A stretch of DNA of 64,000 nt from Bradyrhizobium roseum (GTDB taxonomy: Bacteria; Pseudomonadota; Alphaproteobacteria; Rhizobiales; Xanthobacteraceae), in the NCBI RefSeq assembly GCF_030413175.1, contig NZ_CP129212.1, positions 5,308,450 through 5,372,449 on the forward strand. Direction: 5' to 3'. Shown here piece by piece: positions 44,998 to 54,467 of the stretch. The notes beneath the pieces are model-generated. The model saw nothing but the letters and a program-made list of their open reading frames with translations, was not told the DNA's origin and made no database searches. The stretch's first letter is position 1; each line of letters begins with the position of its first letter. Both the position numbers and the translations under genes were made by a program.

Positions 44998-46032
44998 ATG
45001 GTCGATCCGTCAACAGCAAAGCGCCTCGTTCAGGTCATCCACGACAATTTGCCGGCTCCCGTCCCAGGGAGACGGCCGGTTCATACCATCGGCATCGGCG
45101 TGAAGGGCAAATTCGTGGCGTCGGAGGTGGCGCGCACCTATTGCATTGCGGAACATTTCAACGGAGAGCCCGTCGACGTCTCGATCCGGTTCTCCAACGG
45201 ATTGGGGGGCCTGGAGCAGCACGATGGATGGTCCGATGTCCGTGGCATGGCGGTACGCTTCCACTTGCGGGACACGACGGCAAGCGACCTGATCGCGACG
45301 ACGCTCGGCGAATTCTTCGTCCGCAATGTCGACGACTTCTTCGAATTTTCCAGGGTTGCGAAGCGCGAGCCGCATCGGCGACGGCACTGGCTGCTGAAGA
45401 TCGCAGATTTTCTGCAGCTCAAGATCCCTCCCCGCACGCCCTACGCGGGCGAAACCCAGAGCGTCGACGCGGGCGCGCTTCGTTACGCCAACCGGCACCG
45501 GTTCGCCCAGCTGGGCATCTTTCAGGTCGGCACGATCGGCGCACCGGAGAGCTATGCCCGCGCGAGCTATCATGCCGTCCATACCTTCTGGGTGACGGCG
45601 CCCGATGGCGTTCGCCGCCCGGTTCGCTTCTACTGGCAGCCGGTCGCCGGCGTGAACAACACCGACCCCAAGGCCGTACCGAAAGACAAATATCTGTTCG
45701 AGGAGCTCAAAGACCGTCTGCGGCGGTGGCCGGCCCGGTTCATGCTGATGATGACCATCGGCGAAGAGGGCGATGCGATCGACGATTGCACCAAGCCCTG
45801 GCCGGGAACCCGCGTCCGTGTCGCCATGGGCACCCTCACCCTCACCGAGATCCCCGAGGGCGACGACCAGGCCGCCGCCGGAGAGCGCATCAGCTTCAAT
45901 CCCTGCCGCCTCGCGCCCGGCATCGAAGCCTCCAACGATCCGATCCTCGAAGCCCGCCTCGGCGCCTACGAAGTCTCGCGTGAAATGCGCGGCGGATGTC
46001 CCTTCAAATGGAGACCGGACGATGTCGCGTGA
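44998..46032 (+). CDS. Catalase-like heme protein, first gene of a peroxidase operon
   Basis: 344 aa, shorter than a full catalase (about 480). The family pattern is present: PVHTIGIGVKGKF around the distal His, VSIRFSNGLGG, DVRGMAVRFHL, RNVDDFFEF, and a C-terminal RLGAYEVSREMRGGCPFKWR with the Tyr that ligates heme iron in catalases. Such small catalase-like proteins may act as peroxidases or bind heme to handle organic peroxides. GGAGG lies 5 nt before the ATG. It overlaps the next gene by 11 nt, giving a tight operon under a CRP-type site. Confidence 0.8.
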   Translation: MVDPSTAKRLVQVIHDNLPAPVPGRRPVHTIGIGVKGKFVASEVARTYCIAEHFNGEPVDVSIRFSNGLGGLEQHDGWSDVRGMAVRFHLRDTTASDLIATTLGEFFVRNVDDFFEFSRVAKREPHRRRHWLLKIADFLQLKIPPRTPYAGETQSVDAGALRYANRHRFAQLGIFQVGTIGAPESYARASYHAVHTFWVTAPDGVRRPVRFYWQPVAGVNNTDPKAVPKDKYLFEELKDRLRRWPARFMLMMTIGEEGDAIDDCTKPWPGTRVRVAMGTLTLTEIPEGDDQAAAGERISFNPCRLAPGIEASNDPILEARLGAYEVSREMRGGCPFKWRPDDVA

Positions 46033-46741
46033 CGAAGGGATCATGGATCGTTTTGTGGACCGGCTGCCCGAAACGTCCCTTTTTAAGTTCGTGGCAGCAC
46101 GGATCCTGGTGCCGTTGTGGGCATGGTGGACGCCGGTGAAGCCGCTGCCCGGCGGTCCGCATCCGTCGTTCCAGCACAGCGACAATGTCCAGTGCATGAT
46201 GAACCTGATCATGCCGCTCAAGGACAAGTCGCCGATCGGACGCGCGCACGCCGCGATGGCGATCGCGCAGCACAAGGACGCGATCTTCGCCGGCTTGAAC
46301 AATGTCGGCACGGTGCACTTCGCGCGCTTCGTCATCGTCGGCGACAACATCTGCATGTTTTCGGTCTATGACGGCGACTTCACCAATTACATCCGCGATT
46401 TCATCGCCACGATCGGCGAGGTGTTCGACGCCGTGGTCGGCCTCGTCGAGGGTGGAGAAAAAGTGATTCCGTGCGAGAAGAATGTCGAGGCGTTCATCCA
46501 GTGGGTGCACGAGCGCGACCTGTACCAGGTGCCGGACACGCCCACCGACTTTCTGCGCGACCAGGAAGCGCTGAACGGCGACAGGAACGTGTCGCCCGTC
46601 AATGACGATCTGACGCTGCTGCCGCGCAAGATGGTGCTTCAGCTGCGCGCCAACGCCAACGTTTCGCTTGGCAGCGGCTACCGGGCGTATCCCGGATTTT
46701 CGGTGGCACAGGTCCGCAAGCAACTGGGGCTAGGCTGGTGA
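46022..46741 (+). CDS. Unknown 239-aa protein between catalase-like and DyP genes
   Basis: 239 aa, soluble. The middle (FQHSDNVQCMMNLIMPLKD; AIFAGLNNVGTVHFARFVIVGDNICMFSVYDGDFTNYIRDFIATIGEVFDAVVGLVEGG) has an alternating strand-helix pattern like a ferredoxin-like/dimeric alpha-beta barrel, the fold DyP and related heme proteins are made of. No heme ligand is obvious. I do not recognise the family. GGAG lies about 8 nt upstream; the gene overlaps both its neighbours (11 nt and 4 nt), so it works with them. Possible roles: heme loading, cargo, or a non-heme partner. Confidence 0.6.
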   Translation: MSRDEGIMDRFVDRLPETSLFKFVAARILVPLWAWWTPVKPLPGGPHPSFQHSDNVQCMMNLIMPLKDKSPIGRAHAAMAIAQHKDAIFAGLNNVGTVHFARFVIVGDNICMFSVYDGDFTNYIRDFIATIGEVFDAVVGLVEGGEKVIPCEKNVEAFIQWVHERDLYQVPDTPTDFLRDQEALNGDRNVSPVNDDLTLLPRKMVLQLRANANVSLGSGYRAYPGFSVAQVRKQLGLGW

Positions 46742-48159
46742 GCGCGATGTTCGATCTCTCCGATCTGCAGGGCAACATCCTGCGCGGCTACACGAGGAAG
46801 CCGTACGTGCGATATCTCATCCTCGAAGTCGCCGATCGGATCGCGGCCCGGCGCTGGCTCGCCGCCGCGATCTCCGGCCGCGACCACGACGTGCCGCAGA
46901 TCACGACGGGGGATTGGGGGAAAGCCCGGCCCGACACCTGTTTCAACATCGGCCTGACCTACGAGGGACTGCGCGCCCTCGGCACGCCGACCGCCTCGCT
47001 TGAAATGTTCCCCAACGAATTCATCGAGGGCATGACCGCCCGCGCCATCAAGCTCGGGGATGTCGGGCAGAGCGCGCCGGAAACCTGGCCATCGCCGTTC
47101 GACGAGCCCGGACGCATTCATCTCATCGCAACGATCTATGCCGAAAAAATCGAGCAGCTGGACCACGTGCAGCAGCGCGCCCTCGATCGAAACGCGCTGA
47201 GGCTGCTCGGCATGCGCGAGGGATATAATTTCAACGGCGACTTCGTTCACTTCGGATACCGCGACAACATCATGCAACCACGGTTCGAGGGCGTTCACGA
47301 CCCGGAGCGCCATGCCGACGGGCAACCCATGGCGCCGCTCGGCACCGTGCTGCTCGGACACAAGACCAATCTGGAAGGTTTGCTATGGCGGGTGCCCCAG
47401 CCCGCCGAACTCGGACACAACGGCACCTTCAACGCCTTCCGCGTGCTGCGACAGGACGTCGTGGGCTTCGAGAACTATCTCGATCAGGCCGCATCCGATC
47501 TGCTCAAGCACACGCAGGTCGACGAAGTGCTGCCGCCAGGCGCGGAAACAAAAATCTGCCAGGTGCTCTCCATCAAATCGCCCTCGCGTCATGCCGCCTT
47601 GCGCGAGGTGGTCGCCGCCAATTTGTGCGGCCGATGGCGCGATGGCACGCCGCTGGCCCTTTCGGCGGACCTGCCCGATCCCGGCGTGGACCAGGCGAGG
47701 TTCGACTATGATCACAACTCACGCTGCCCCTACGGCGCCCATATCCGCCGCTGCAACCCGCGCGGCGGGCAGATCGTGCAAAGGGTGGCCAACAACAGCC
47801 GGCGCCTGGTCCGCCGCGGCGTACCCTATGGACCGGCCTATGATCCGGCGACGCCCAACGGGGACCAACCGGAACGGGGGCTGCTCGGCAATTTCATCGG
47901 CGCCAGCCTCGGCGCCCAGTTCGAGGCGATGTCCTGCGACTGGCTGAACCTCGGCCTGCAGGATCCGCGCATCACCGGCTCCAACGATCCGATCACGGGC
48001 ACCAACGATCCCGCCACCAGCTGGTTCGACCTGCCGCTCAAATCCGGCGGCACGATCCGGCTGCGCGGATTCCCCGAGTTCGTTTCGACCCGGGGTGGCG
48101 CCTATACGTTCCTCCCGAGCCTGTCGGCGATCCGATACCTGGGATCGCTGACGACGTGA
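46738..48159 (+). CDS. DyP-type heme peroxidase, atypical GxxDN motif
   Basis: 473 aa from a GTG overlapping the previous stop by 4 nt. The opening DLSDLQGNILRGY and the proximal-heme segment CPYGAHIRRCNPR (His near 335) are typical of DyP peroxidases, as is the GPAYDP loop. The distal motif is normally GxxDG; here it is FGYRDNIMQPRFEG, Asp kept (near 176) and Gly changed to Asn. DyPs oxidise dyes, phenols or lignin-like compounds with peroxide. There is no Tat signal, so it is cytoplasmic or carried by an encapsulin-like shell, of which there is no gene nearby. Converges with the cyclase gene. Confidence 0.88.
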   Translation: MSAMFDLSDLQGNILRGYTRKPYVRYLILEVADRIAARRWLAAAISGRDHDVPQITTGDWGKARPDTCFNIGLTYEGLRALGTPTASLEMFPNEFIEGMTARAIKLGDVGQSAPETWPSPFDEPGRIHLIATIYAEKIEQLDHVQQRALDRNALRLLGMREGYNFNGDFVHFGYRDNIMQPRFEGVHDPERHADGQPMAPLGTVLLGHKTNLEGLLWRVPQPAELGHNGTFNAFRVLRQDVVGFENYLDQAASDLLKHTQVDEVLPPGAETKICQVLSIKSPSRHAALREVVAANLCGRWRDGTPLALSADLPDPGVDQARFDYDHNSRCPYGAHIRRCNPRGGQIVQRVANNSRRLVRRGVPYGPAYDPATPNGDQPERGLLGNFIGASLGAQFEAMSCDWLNLGLQDPRITGSNDPITGTNDPATSWFDLPLKSGGTIRLRGFPEFVSTRGGAYTFLPSLSAIRYLGSLTT

Positions 48160-48201
48160 GCAGCCGACCCAGGGTCATTCGGCGGTCATGGCAACCTGCA
48201 T

Positions 48202-51200
48202 TCACCGGTTCAAGGCCCTGACCAGTTCATCCGCCTCGCGCAGGTCGCGCGAGGTTTCCGCGGACGCGAATTTCGCCCGGGTCGACATCAGCAAGTCCCG
48301 CGCTTCGGCGCGCGCCGATCCGCTCTCGGCCAGATGCGCCATGCTGATCGCCGTGCGCAATTCCCAACCGACCGCCCCGATCTTCCTCGCCGATGCGAGC
48401 GAGCGCTTGAACAGACGCATGGCGGCCCGGTCGTCCCGCGACGGTTCGCGGCACAGCAGCGAACCCTGAATCCGATAGATCTCGGGCGCTGCCCAGCTTT
48501 CGCCGGTCTGCTCTACCAGCGACGCCGCCGAGGCCGCGAAGTTTCGCGCCCGCTCGATCTGCCCGATCCGTCCGAATTCCGTGGCGAGCAGAATTCGATA
48601 GAGCGGCATCTGAATGCAGCGATTCTCGGCGGGTAGTTTCTCGAGCAGGCCGCACAGTTTCTCCAGCACCTCCGGCGCCGGGCCCCGCGCCGCCAGCGCG
48701 GAGGTCGCCCACAACGGACCGATCACCCCGTACATCGGGTAGCCATACTCATTGGCGACCTCCAGGCCGCGTTCGACGCTGGCGAGATTGGCCGCGAGAT
48801 CGCCTTCATACCAGTGATCGGACACGCCGAGGATGGCGGCAAATGCCAGCATGAAAGGATGCCCGAGCTCGTTTGCGAGCTGCCGCGCGGTCTCACAGCA
48901 CTCCCTTGCCCGGCCGGGCCGGCCCAGCAGCCACTCGACATGGCCGGAATAGACCAGCGACACGATCAACGGATCATGCTGGTAGATCTGAACCAGCTTG
49001 CCGTGCTCACGGGGATTGTAGCGGGCGCTGATGAGCGCCGCGAGCTCGCTCGCCTGCTCCAGACGGCCGAGAAAGAAATTGGCGATCAGGGCGGCGGTGT
49101 ACGCCATCAGCGCGGCCTCGCCGTCGCGCCACTCCTCGGCCCGCCGGACGAAATCCTCCGATTGCCCGAGACCCTTGGCAAGCTCGCAATTGACCAGCTT
49201 GGCGATGGTGCTTCCCCACAGGACCGCCGCCTTCTCGCTGATGGTGCCATGGCTCTCGCAGAGTTTGAGCGCGCGATTATAGGATTCGTAAACGTGCGGA
49301 TCGGACCATCCCGCATTGGCGGTGTACGCCATCGCCAGGCTGGATTGCAGCGCGATCTCGGTTTCGAAGCGTTGCGGGGAAGCGGGCAGCTTCGGAATCA
49401 GCGAGAGGCCTTCGCGAAGATGAACCACCGCCTCCTTGGTGGCCGACCGGCGGAGCGCCGATTTGCCCGCGTGCAGCCACGCTTCGATCGCCTCGGGAAT
49501 GTTGCCCGCGCGCGCATAGTGATAGCCGAGCACGGCAGGCTGGCTGCTTGCCCTGATCGACGCCTCCTGCAAAAGCCACGACGCCACGCGCGCATGAAAC
49601 TCGCGCCTGTCCTCCAGCAGCAGCGAAGAATAGGCCGCTTCCTGGATCATCGCGTGCTTGAACGTGAACGCGGTGCCGTGGGATCCCTCGACGCGATATG
49701 CGATCTCGGCGCTCTCCAGCGCCTGCAACGCACGCTTCAGCGTTTCGCCCTGGCCCGGCAGGATGTTGAGGATGCCTTCATAATTGAATTGCCTGCCGAA
49801 CACCGAGGCGATCTGCGCGACGCGCTTGGCGGGGCCGAGCCGGTCAAGGCGCTCCATCAGCGAATCGTGAATGCTCGACGGCACCAGCGGCTTGGGCAGT
49901 CTCTCGCCCAGCGCCAGGCCGTCGACGTCGCGCGCGGCGGCGCGGGAATCGATCACAGACCGCGTGAACTCCTCGACGAACAGCGGCACGCCATCGGTTC
50001 TTTCCACGATCTGGCTGGTGATCCGGCGCGACACGATATCGCCGCCTGCGACGGCTGCGACCATCTGCTCGCATTCGTTCGGCGCCAGCTTTTGCAGGGG
50101 AATGCGTCGAACCGGCAGGCCCGCCAACCAGTCGGCGCTGTAATCGTCGCGATGTGTGATCAGCAACATGATCCGTTCGCCGGGACAGTGGGCGATCACG
50201 CGCAGCAGCAGTTCGATGGTGGTCGGGTCGATCCACTGCACGTCCTCGACGATGCCGAGGATCGGCCATTTGCGCGAGGCAGCGACAAGCGCGTCGATGA
50301 ACACCTGAAGGGCGCGCCCGCGCTCCGAGGGCGATCCGAGATCCGCAGGCTCGTATCCCGAAGATGCGGGGATCGACAGCACCGCGCCGTAGTAGCGCAG
50401 CGTCCGCTCGACATCGGTGACGGCTCTTGCCAACAGCGAACGCAGTTTCGCCAATGCGAGCTCCGCGTCGTCGGTCTCCTTGATGCCGGTCGCGCGCGTG
50501 AGCCGCTCGATTTCCGGGGCCAGCGGCGTGTTGACGTGGAACGGCGAGCATTGCAGCGACAGGGTATCGCGCGGCGATGCATCGAGCGAGCTGCGGAACT
50601 GGCGGATCAAACGCGACTTGCCGATGCCGGGTTCGCCGGAAATGACGCCGACCTGCCCCGACCCTGCCAGGGTCTGCCGCCACATCTCGGCAAGCAACGC
50701 GCTTTCGCCGGTCCGGCCGATCATCGGCGCCAGCGGCGACCTCCGCGCGCGGTCGAACCTGCTTTCGCTGGCCGCAAGCGCCTCGGCGCGCCAGGCCTCG
50801 ACCGGCTCTTCGACGCCCTTGAGCGATCGCCGGCCAAGCGGTGCATAGCTGAAGGTTCCACGGGTCAGCTCATATGTGCTCGCACCGACCACAACACCGT
50901 TCTCGCCGGCAAGCCCTTGCAGACGGGCAGCGACATGCGCGGAGCTGCCGAACACTTCCCGCCGCTCGGGCGGCTCGCCCGGCACGCTGCCGACGACGAC
51001 CACCCCCGTGTTGACTCCGATGCGCACGCCGAGGCGGACGAAACTGCCGTCCGACAGCGGAAAATGGTGCTCCTTGATCGCCGCGGCGACCGCCAGCGCG
51101 GCGCGCACCGCGCGCTCGGGATCGTTTTCATGGGCCTGCGGCACGCCGAAATAGGCGAGCAAACCGTCGCCGATCAGCCGGGCGATGTGACCGCCGTAGC

Positions 51201-51426
51201 GGCGGATCTGTTCGTCGCAGATATCGCGGTAGGTCTTGATGACCCCGAAAAACTCCTCGGGGTCGATCCGCTCGCTCAGGGGCGTCGAACCGACTATGTC
51301 GATGAATGCCACGGTGAGCTGCCGCCGCTCGGGATGCAGAGCTGCATTCTCCACATCCGGCGGCGCCTGCGTTCGATGAATTGCGCCCAAGCGATCGGGC
51401 TGCGGCTGGCTGCTCATGACCACCAT
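48202..51426 (-). CDS. Class III adenylate cyclase-AAA ATPase-TPR signalling protein
   Basis: 1074 aa from the ATG at 51426 (GTG/ATG at 51417 also possible). Class III cyclase at about 30-210: VAFIDIVGSTPLSERID, GGHIARLIGDGLLAYFG with the metal-binding aspartates, and GVRIGVNTGVVVVGSVPG. An AAA/STAND ATPase follows at about 240-560 with Walker A GEPGIGKSR and LGIVEDVQWID as Walker B. The remaining 450 residues are TPR-like helices. Such proteins make cAMP under control of a sensor ATPase. Its 3' end faces the DyP gene, 42 bp apart; upstream a CRP-type site drives that operon, so a cAMP link is possible. Confidence 0.88.
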   Translation of the reverse strand: MVVMSSQPQPDRLGAIHRTQAPPDVENAALHPERRQLTVAFIDIVGSTPLSERIDPEEFFGVIKTYRDICDEQIRRYGGHIARLIGDGLLAYFGVPQAHENDPERAVRAALAVAAAIKEHHFPLSDGSFVRLGVRIGVNTGVVVVGSVPGEPPERREVFGSSAHVAARLQGLAGENGVVVGASTYELTRGTFSYAPLGRRSLKGVEEPVEAWRAEALAASESRFDRARRSPLAPMIGRTGESALLAEMWRQTLAGSGQVGVISGEPGIGKSRLIRQFRSSLDASPRDTLSLQCSPFHVNTPLAPEIERLTRATGIKETDDAELALAKLRSLLARAVTDVERTLRYYGAVLSIPASSGYEPADLGSPSERGRALQVFIDALVAASRKWPILGIVEDVQWIDPTTIELLLRVIAHCPGERIMLLITHRDDYSADWLAGLPVRRIPLQKLAPNECEQMVAAVAGGDIVSRRITSQIVERTDGVPLFVEEFTRSVIDSRAAARDVDGLALGERLPKPLVPSSIHDSLMERLDRLGPAKRVAQIASVFGRQFNYEGILNILPGQGETLKRALQALESAEIAYRVEGSHGTAFTFKHAMIQEAAYSSLLLEDRREFHARVASWLLQEASIRASSQPAVLGYHYARAGNIPEAIEAWLHAGKSALRRSATKEAVVHLREGLSLIPKLPASPQRFETEIALQSSLAMAYTANAGWSDPHVYESYNRALKLCESHGTISEKAAVLWGSTIAKLVNCELAKGLGQSEDFVRRAEEWRDGEAALMAYTAALIANFFLGRLEQASELAALISARYNPREHGKLVQIYQHDPLIVSLVYSGHVEWLLGRPGRARECCETARQLANELGHPFMLAFAAILGVSDHWYEGDLAANLASVERGLEVANEYGYPMYGVIGPLWATSALAARGPAPEVLEKLCGLLEKLPAENRCIQMPLYRILLATEFGRIGQIERARNFAASAASLVEQTGESWAAPEIYRIQGSLLCREPSRDDRAAMRLFKRSLASARKIGAVGWELRTAISMAHLAESGSARAEARDLLMSTRAKFASAETSRDLREADELVRALNR

Positions 51427-51762
51427 GTTCAGTTTCCACCGCCCCTGCCATGCGGCCCGGCGGACGGCGGGCCGTGTCCGGATAACGCTGCCGAGCGGCC
51501 GTGCCCGGGGCAGGCAGTGTCCGCGATTGAACACCATGTGCCCGCGATCGTACAGCGGATTTTGAACCAGTTTCAGCGACTTAACGGCGACGCCGGAGCC
51601 TGGAGCAAGCGCCTTCGCCCCTGCCCCGGGTCGTCCGATCCGTAACGCGAACCGATGCGCCGCGCGCTGCCCCGCGTGACCGCGCTCACGTACGACGCGA
51701 CCGACCTCGCCTAGCGTCCTGGCAACCAATCTCGCCAACCCGCGTCGCCTGAGGAGGCAGCC

Positions 51763-53355
51763 ATGTCCCGCTTTAAGCTATCGCATCTGGTCGCCGGCCT
51801 GCTGGCCGGCCTGTCGAGTTTCGCCACAGCCGGCATGGCGCGGGCGGAAGCCCCGACCGCCGACATCCGCAGCGGCGTGCAGACGCTACCGAAGGACCAG
51901 CGCGTCGCGCTGGTGATCGGCAATTCGAACTACCAGTCCGCGCCAAGACTCGCCAATCCCGGCAACGACGCGCAGTCGATGTCGCAACTCCTGAACGCCG
52001 CGGGCTTCGAGGTGACGCAGGCGACCGACCTGAAGCGCAGCGACATGGTCAGGGTGGTGCAGGACTTTACGGCGAAGGTCGCCGAGCGCGGCCCCGGCAC
52101 CGTCGCCATGATCTACTATGCCGGTCACGGCGTGCAGGTCGAGGGCGAAAACTATCTGCTTCCGATCGATGCGAAAATCTCGACAGCGTACGATCTCGAC
52201 GCCAATTCGCTGCGGCTGGTCGACCTGATGGGCACGCTTGAATCGATCACGAGCCGGATGCGCATCGTCGTGCTCGACGCCTGCCGCAACAATCCGTTTC
52301 CGCAGGCCAATGACGCCGGGCGGGGCCTCGCCATCGTCGATGCGCCGAACGGCTCGATCGTCGGCTACTCCACCGCACCGGGCATGGAGGCGGCAGACGG
52401 TGACGGCAACCACAGCCCGTATACGTCCGCGTTCATCAATAACGCGCGCGAACCGAACCTGCCGATCGAGCAACTGTTCAAGCGCGTCCGGCTCGAAGTG
52501 AACCACGCGACACGGGGCCGGCAGACGCCGTGGGAAAGCTCGTCGCTGACCTCCGATTTCTTTTTCTTCGGCGATACCGCCGTGGCCGCAGGCCGTGCGC
52601 CGGATCGCAGCCCGATCGTGCAGATGGCGGCGAACCTGCCGTCACGGTCGGTGCGACAGGCTTACGACTACGTGGTGTCGGAGGGGTCGCCTGAATATTA
52701 TGAGGAGTTCATCCGGCTCTATCCGACCGACCCGCTGGCGGACGAGATCCGCGTACTGCACTATAATTTGAAGGTCGCCAAGGCGTGGCACAAGGCGGTG
52801 GTCGCGAACTCGCCGCTCGCCTACAAGACGTTCCACCAGAATTATTCCAACAGCCTCTACGCGCCCGCGGCGCTGAAGCTGTACGGCGCGCCGAAGGCCG
52901 TTCCGCTGATGCAGTTCACGCATCTGGCGAAGCACTCGCCGTCGTACAAGCACGGCAACTTCGGATCCTCGTTCGCCCACAACAAGAGCGGAGGCGGATC
53001 GGGCCCGTTCCAGCATATGCCCGGTCACGGCGCATCGAAGCCGTTCGGCAACGGCAAGATGGGAGGGCTGCCCGGCAGGAACAAGCAAGGTCCTTTCAAC
53101 GCAGGCAACCACGGCAAGTTCTCAAAAATGCCCGGCAAGTTCGGCAACCATCCGATGCGGACCGGCAACAAGCACATGCTCGGCAGCGGCCAGCGTCATT
53201 TCGGCGGCGGAATGGGTAACCGATTCAGCCAGCGTTTCTCACCCGGCCCGTCGCGGATGTCGTTCGCGCGCGGCTCGTACGGCGGCGGGTCGTATGGCGG
53301 CGGCGGATCATTCGGCGGAGGCCGTTCGTTCGGCGGCGGCTTCGGACGGCGCTGA
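51763..53355 (+). CDS. Caspase-like (peptidase C14) protein with Gly-rich tail
   Basis: 530 aa. Signal peptide (MSRFKLSHLVAGLLAGLSSFATAG), then a caspase p20-type domain: VALVIGNSNYQ, the catalytic His in YYAGHG (about 122) and the Cys in DACRNNPF (about 174). Residues 310-400 are helical. The last 130 residues are unusual: Gly/His/Lys/Phe-rich with repeated NKxGG, KFGN and SYGGGS units. GAGGAGG precedes the ATG. Bacterial caspase homologs act in cell death or conflict. The exported location and the Gly-rich tail set it apart from most. Confidence 0.85.
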   Translation: MSRFKLSHLVAGLLAGLSSFATAGMARAEAPTADIRSGVQTLPKDQRVALVIGNSNYQSAPRLANPGNDAQSMSQLLNAAGFEVTQATDLKRSDMVRVVQDFTAKVAERGPGTVAMIYYAGHGVQVEGENYLLPIDAKISTAYDLDANSLRLVDLMGTLESITSRMRIVVLDACRNNPFPQANDAGRGLAIVDAPNGSIVGYSTAPGMEAADGDGNHSPYTSAFINNAREPNLPIEQLFKRVRLEVNHATRGRQTPWESSSLTSDFFFFGDTAVAAGRAPDRSPIVQMAANLPSRSVRQAYDYVVSEGSPEYYEEFIRLYPTDPLADEIRVLHYNLKVAKAWHKAVVANSPLAYKTFHQNYSNSLYAPAALKLYGAPKAVPLMQFTHLAKHSPSYKHGNFGSSFAHNKSGGGSGPFQHMPGHGASKPFGNGKMGGLPGRNKQGPFNAGNHGKFSKMPGKFGNHPMRTGNKHMLGSGQRHFGGGMGNRFSQRFSPGPSRMSFARGSYGGGSYGGGGSFGGGRSFGGGFGRR

Positions 53356-53378
53356 CAAAAGCTCACGTCATCATGCAT

Positions 53379-53404
53379 CCGGGCAGAGCTGGCGCTCTGC
53401 CCGG
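53379..53404. terminator. Bidirectional terminator hairpin
   Basis: CCGGGCAGAGC-TGGC-GCTCTGCCCGG, a perfect 11-bp stem with a 4-nt loop between the caspase-like gene's stop and the threonine dehydratase's stop (leftward). It is followed by TTATGTTT on the plus strand. Confidence 0.75.
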
Positions 53405-53424
53405 TTATGTTTCGGATGGGATGA

Positions 53425-54414
53425 TCAGGCGACCAGCCTGGCGAACAGGTCGGCGTCGACATTGCCGCCCGAGAGCACGATGACGACGTTCTTGCCCTTG
53501 GCGTCGATGCGCCCGGCCAGCAGCGCGGCGAGACCGACCGCCCCGCCCGGCTCGACCACCAGTTTCAATTCCCGATAGGCATAGGCGACCGCGGCGCCGA
53601 CTTCCTCGTCGGACGCGATCACGCCGCTGGCGAGCAGCTTGCTGTTGATCGAAAACGTGAGCTCGCCCGGCATCGCCGCCATCAGCGCATCGCAGATGGT
53701 GCGCCCGGCGGCGTGATGCGCCTCGCGGTGGCCGGCGCGCAGCGACAGGCCGTGATCGTCGTAGTCCTTGGGCTCGGCGACGATGACCTGGGCCTGCGGG
53801 AATTTCGCCTTCACCGCCGTCGCCACGCCGGCGATCAGCCCGCCACCCGATGCCGGCGCCACCACGATGTCGGGAACGAGCCCGAGTGCGGCCATGTCCT
53901 CGGCGATCTCGCGGCCCGCGGTGCCCTGTCCGGCGATGACAAACGGATCGTCATAGGGACGCACCAGCGTCGCGCCGCGCTTTTGCGCAATCCCGTTGGC
54001 GATGGCTTCCCGGTCTTCCCTGTCGCGGTCGTAGAGCACCACTTCGGCGCCGTAGCCCTTGGTGCGCTCGCGCTTGGTGACCGGCGAATCCGCGGGCATC
54101 ACGATGGTCGCCTGCATGCCGAGGATCTGCGCCGCCGCCGCCACGCCCTGGGCGTGGTTGCCGGAAGAGAATGCGACCACTCCGCCGACGCGCCTGTCGT
54201 GCGGAATAGAAGCCAGCTTGTTGAAAGCGCCGCGGAACTTGAACGATCCGGTCCGCTGCAGCATTTCGGGCTTCAGGAAGACTTTTGCCCCGACCCGTTC
54301 ATTGAGAACGGGGAACGACAATAGCGGCGTCCGCACCGCAAAGGGCGCAACCACCTTGGCGGCAGCCTCGATATCGGCCGCGCCAATCGGTGGATTTGAG
54401 ATCGTTTCTGGCAT
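53425..54414 (-). CDS. Threonine/serine dehydratase, PLP-dependent
   Basis: 329 aa from the ATG at 54414; the much longer frame is read-through into the neighbouring gene region. GSFKFRGAFNKL holds the PLP lysine; FSSGNHAQGVAAAA, SGGGLIAGVATAVK, and a PGGAVGLAALL/VLSGGNVD end fit the fold-type II dehydratase family (TdcB-like or serine racemase-like). It makes 2-oxobutanoate and ammonia from threonine. No ACT regulatory domain is present, so it is the catabolic, not the feedback-inhibited IlvA form. Confidence 0.88.
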   Translation of the reverse strand: MPETISNPPIGAADIEAAAKVVAPFAVRTPLLSFPVLNERVGAKVFLKPEMLQRTGSFKFRGAFNKLASIPHDRRVGGVVAFSSGNHAQGVAAAAQILGMQATIVMPADSPVTKRERTKGYGAEVVLYDRDREDREAIANGIAQKRGATLVRPYDDPFVIAGQGTAGREIAEDMAALGLVPDIVVAPASGGGLIAGVATAVKAKFPQAQVIVAEPKDYDDHGLSLRAGHREAHHAAGRTICDALMAAMPGELTFSINSKLLASGVIASDEEVGAAVAYAYRELKLVVEPGGAVGLAALLAGRIDAKGKNVVIVLSGGNVDADLFARLVA

Positions 54415-54467
54415 CCGCAACTTGTATCGCGGTTGCCGACGGACGGGCAAGACGCATTCCGGTGATA

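Noticed and set aside
48814..51645. A 943-codon open frame opposite the adenylate cyclase gene
   Set aside because: The minus-strand protein has intact cyclase and Walker motifs; this frame is Arg/Gln-rich with no recognisable domain.
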